Assembly: GCA_002224055.1 (NCBI GenBank)
Contig: AZLU01000029.1
Span: 221,960 to 285,959, forward strand
Length of the DNA: 64,000 bases
Direction: 5' to 3'
Origin: Pezizomycotina sp. ARF18
Lineage: Eukaryota; Ascomycota
The number at the start of each line of letters is the position of its first letter. Position 1 is the stretch's first letter. The translations under genes were made by a program, and so were the position numbers. The notes beneath the pieces were generated by a model. The model was not told the origin of the DNA and did not search any database. It saw only the letters and a list, made by a program, of their open reading frames with translations. Positions 60,594-64,000 of this stretch are shown in pieces.

Positions 60594-60807
60594 GGCTGCT
60601 TAAATGTGTGATGAGGGCGATGATGGGATAAGGTATACGATAGTAATTAGGTGGAAGAGGATGTGAGATGTGAAGGGAGGGAAAGAAAAAAAGGTGGGTT
60701 TTTCTGTATTGCTGCGGTTTTTTTTTTTTTTTTTTTGTTACCTCACTGTTTGATAGCGTCAGTAGTAGTGAGGATTAAAAGTTGGTAAAGTTGTAAGGAA
60801 GAATAAG

Positions 60808-60835
60808 AGTGAGAGAGAGAGAGAGAGAGAGAGAG
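60808..60835. repeat. GA dinucleotide repeat in the Abp1 upstream region
   Basis: Fourteen GA units about 215 bp upstream of the Abp1 start; reads as CT on the gene's own strand, a common fungal promoter feature. Confidence 0.85.
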
Positions 60836-61753
60836 TTGCTTGTAAGGAATAAAGAAAAAAAAAAAAAATAAAGTTGGATTGGTTATCGGAAGTCTCGGAG
60901 GTGGTAAAAGCTCACACAAAAAAAAAATAAAGAATAAAAAAATAAAAATTTAAACCAGCTCAACTCCAAAGCTCCCAAAGCAATCGAGTATAATGACTAC
61001 AGCAAATAACAGCAAATAACAGCAAAGAAGACTAATTATTCAAGATGTTTACGATTAACCGTTGCTGTTTATGGTCTAGAAGTCTTTAAGGATATATATA
61101 CCACTATAAGATCCCCGGATCGAGCTGAAAAAGTCAACACTAAAAGCTGTCTCACTGCTCGGCTAGCATATAGTTATTAATTAACGCGTAACAACGTAAT
61201 GAGGCGCAGCGTCACAATCTCCCTCATACCTTCACAAAGCTTTTGGTGAACGGAAATGCGCGAACTCCGAGAGGCAATGTCCCAGGGTTCTATTTCTCGG
61301 ATATCTCAAAAAGCGATTATCAAAAAAAAAAAAAAAAAAGGAGTAAGTAAGCTTAATTTCCGGTGGTTAGGCCGATGACGTATTCAATTGTGATGGCGCA
61401 GTTTACTTTAGAAAAGGATATACGATGCTTGGAATCAATGAATGTGCCCTTAAGATGATCAAGCTTCTTCTTTATACATTTTCACTCAATTCCGGATCCA
61501 CGCACATACAAAAGAATTTTAATTATTCTTGGATTGTATACAAGCTTTGATTTGTTTAGATATCGTGATACTAAGCGCATATGCAATTCTTCACGCTTTC
61601 AAGAATTACCGGTGTCGTGGTCGTAAAAGCTACCGCATATCCTTCTCAGTTGTGTTAACTTAACGCTAGTGTTGACACCTGACGAAGCTACGTCCAACAT
61701 GTGCGATGCAACACACATGATGTATCGTCAGTCTCGACACGTGTTATCAAAAG

Positions 61754-61755
<2 letters not shown>

Positions 61756-61792
<37 letters not shown>

Positions 61793-61803
61793 TTTTTTTT
61801 TTT
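61756..61803. repeat. TC repeat followed by a T-run
   Basis: About fourteen TC units run into about twenty T. Confidence 0.9.
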
Positions 61804-61968
61804 CTGAAGCTAGCGTTGGACCTAGTATCGGTCCCGGACCGCAATAGCCAAGTCACCATAGAAGCAATTCCCCCCAAGCCTGCGCCCTCGCAAACAAACC
61901 ACAGTTCGACTTCCCGCGCGGGAGGCAAAATAATCCCTTCACCGTGAAAACGGACAACTTTAGCCTAA

Positions 61969-61992
61969 ATATATATATATATATATATATAT
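61969..61992. repeat. AT dinucleotide repeat
   Basis: Twelve AT units. Confidence 0.9.
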
Positions 61993-62051
61993 TTTCTATA
62001 CAAAATAATCCATGGCGAGCGCTTGGGGTTTTATAGAAAAAAGAGAAAAAG

Positions 62052-62080
<29 letters not shown>
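62052..62080. repeat. poly-A run of about 29
   Basis: Uninterrupted A-run, flanked by GAAAAAG and GGAAAAGG. Confidence 0.9.
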
Positions 62081-62082
<2 letters not shown>

Positions 62083-63291
62083 AAAAGGCCTTGCCGTTGT
62101 TTCAAGGATGATCTACTGAAAACTAAACGCCTTAGCGCCAACCATAACCAGTAACTACGAAAACGATTATAACATAGCCTCCCCCCCGTTACGTTGCATT
62201 AAAAGCCTTGCGACGAAACAACTGGCATTTAGAATTTTTCCGGTCGGCGACTGTTTCATACGTCTACGATAATCATCCTCTAATCGGCGTCTAAATGAAC
62301 AGTTTTGATTCCATCTTTGAGATACGGATATATATAGGTAGGGATATCATAGATGGAAGCTCGAAACGTCAGACATGCTCCGGCGTTTACTTATAATAGA
62401 TTTTTGAATCAATGCTATGTGTTCAATTTTTCTATAATAGTAACAACGCTAGGTTTGATACTCTACAATCGCCTGTCGCAGAAATACGTGAAGCTGTATC
62501 ACAGCGCAAACATTTTCAAAACGGCGTTTTAAAGAAGGAACTCTCGCAGCAAGTAATCTCTGTACTCTTGAAAGAAAATAGTACTACTTGAAGCAAGGGG
62601 GTTTTATTTCGTTTATAGTTTTTCTAAAAGTAAAGCTAAGCACTACATCTACCGTCTGATGTTTAGAAACATCAGTACATGACTAGCTCCAAAAATCAAA
62701 ACAAATTTCCAAAAACAAAACAATCGAGGTATCACCAAAAAACGAATGTATACACAAGCATCAGCGAGAAAACGAAGGAATTGTAAAAAGTATAGCAATT
62801 GCATTGAATAGTTAAAACATCATACGTAATACTAATAGTAAATATATTTCTTCCCTAATTTTCACTTCCATATAACTCCGAAAAAAAGCGGTATCGTCAA
62901 AGTCCGGGAAGAAAAAATTAAGAAAAAAAAAGTATCGCACCATGAAAGAATCAAAAAAAAACTCAAACTAGCGTACATTAAAACTTATTGACGTTAGAAA
63001 GGAGTGTGAAGTGGGCGTAATATCGTTTTCCCGTTAAAGAGGTTAGAAAAACAAATATAACCGCCCGAAAGCGAGAAGCAAAAAAGACAACATGAAAAGC
63101 AATTACATGAAGGATAGAAAATCAGGTATCATCTAGAATAAAAGTAGAAGGTCAATTTAGTTAATCGATAATAGTAGAGTGTTAGTTAAAGGAGTGGGTA
63201 AGATCACACGACGGCCTCTGTACCATACCAACAATATGGTAGCAGCGAGACAAAGTTTTGAACAAGAAAAAAAAGGCACAAAAAAACAATA

Positions 63292-63326
63292 GCTGAACTG
63301 AACTGAACTGAACTGAACTGAACTGA
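63292..63326. repeat. CTGAA pentanucleotide tandem repeat
   Basis: Seven perfect CTGAA units, the last followed by the variant ATGAA. Confidence 0.95.
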
Positions 63327-63772
63327 AATGAACAAAAGTTAAATACCAAAGAACAAAGAACAAAAACTCTTTCTTCATCGTGATCTTGGAATGGGGTTGT
63401 GGCTTGGGTTCGGCGCTTTGAAAATTTCCAAAAAAAAGGCTTTGTAAATCCTTCACCCGATCCGTCCTGTTAATTCCAGAAGCGGAGAGCATAAAAATAT
63501 CCTCTCGAGCAAAGCGTTACATTGAACAAAAAAAAGAAACAGGTGCAATGGTTTGGGGGAATTCAGTCGACGGAAGGTTATATTCGAAGGGAGGCGTATT
63601 TTTGTGAAATTAAATTGCCGGTCGGGAAAACCTTATCAATCCCGCGGGAATGAACAATGACCAAATGCCATGGTCATATACAATATATAATATAGTTGAA
63701 TTAATTTTTCTTTCCTACTTTCTTTCTTTCCTTTTTTTTTCTTTTCGCGATATATACCCGGCGAAAACTCAC

Positions 63773-64000
63773 TCGCGGTCATACCGTACCCGAGCATACC
63801 GTTGTTCATGACGGGCTGGCCCCATCCGGCGTACTGGCCCCAGGTGTTCTCGCCGACGTCGGGCTCGCCCTTGACGTTGCCGATGGAGTTGCTCCTGAAG
63901 CTGTGGCTAGCTTCCGGCTGGGCGTCATGTAGGGCATCGAACTAGGACGGTGGAGAACAGGTTGTATAAACGTCCGAAGGCGGCGTAGAAATACCCCCAT
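63773..64000 (-). CDS. exon of an unidentified gene cut by the right edge
   Basis: A 169-nt exon at 63773-63941 is bounded by a CCTAG acceptor (63942-63943) and a GTGAGT donor (63772). It reads FDALHDAQPEASHSFRSNSI, GNVKGEPDVGENTWGQYAG, WGQPVMNNGMLGYGMTA. Upstream sequence to the edge looks like an intron (GTATTT near 63995). Composition (Gly, Asn, Trp, Met) suggests a disordered tail of a nucleic-acid-binding or regulatory protein, but I do not recognise it. The downstream continuation on the minus strand is not evident in the next 300 bp, so the intron may be long or another exon short. Confidence 0.5.

Larger units (their letters stand above)
60594..63772. other. gene-free stretch with many simple repeats
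   Basis: About 3.2 kb between Abp1 and the right-edge gene. No recognisable ORF. It carries GA, TC, AT and pentanucleotide repeats and several long A/T runs, and 62640-63130 is A-rich on the plus strand. It holds the Abp1 promoter at its left end. Confidence 0.6.

Noticed and set aside
63292-63326. Telomere-like repeat
   Set aside because: CTGAA does not resemble fungal TTAGGG-type repeats and sits internally beside genes.

Overview
The window looks like nuclear DNA of a filamentous ascomycete (Pezizomycotina). The evidence is short introns (mostly 55-150 nt) with GTRNGT donors, CTAAC-type branch sites and YAG acceptors; fungal gene families (AMP deaminase, CGFS glutaredoxin, Abp1, fungal rhodopsin-like 7TM protein, a Pezizomycotina C2H2-like regulator); and several uncharacterised multi-pass membrane families that I know only from ascomycetes. 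Gene density is low, with many long homopolymer runs. I cannot name the species.

Layout. 0-4.5 kb: AMP deaminase (cut by the left edge) and a monothiol glutaredoxin, both on the minus strand. 5-19 kb: an accessory block holding an orphan ORF, a short-form membrane protein flanked by two diverged repeats, a Tyr/Arg/Ser-rich protein with internal repeats and an RS stretch, and a divergent pair of large membrane-protein genes sharing about 1.45 kb of upstream DNA. 19-26 kb: mostly gene-free, with one Lys-rich ORF and a tRNA-Leu-like sequence lacking its 5' part. 26-38.6 kb: one C2H2-like regulator with very long gene-free flanks. 38.6-44.7 kb: three small coiled-coil ORFs, a tRNA-like sequence and a Copia-like fossil. 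44.7-54.7 kb: nearly empty apart from a 7TM receptor-like gene and a short ankyrin-like remnant. 54.8-57.4 kb: a T-poor, degenerate tandem array of about 300 bp period. 57.9-60.6 kb: Abp1. Right edge: an exon of an unidentified gene.

A point for every reader: AMP deaminase, glutaredoxin, Abp1 and the regulator each need several single-base corrections to read through, and most are explained by loss of one base from a short homopolymer. Because these include conserved housekeeping genes, I read the pattern as uncorrected sequencing error and not as gene decay. Frame breaks elsewhere should therefore not by themselves be taken to mean pseudogenes.

The most interesting material is the membrane-protein block at 7.9-19 kb and a small dispersed family of acidic/Lys-rich coiled-coil ORFs (19.5-20, 40.6-41.0, 41.7-42.1 kb, possibly 38.7-39.5 kb). 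I assign no function to either.
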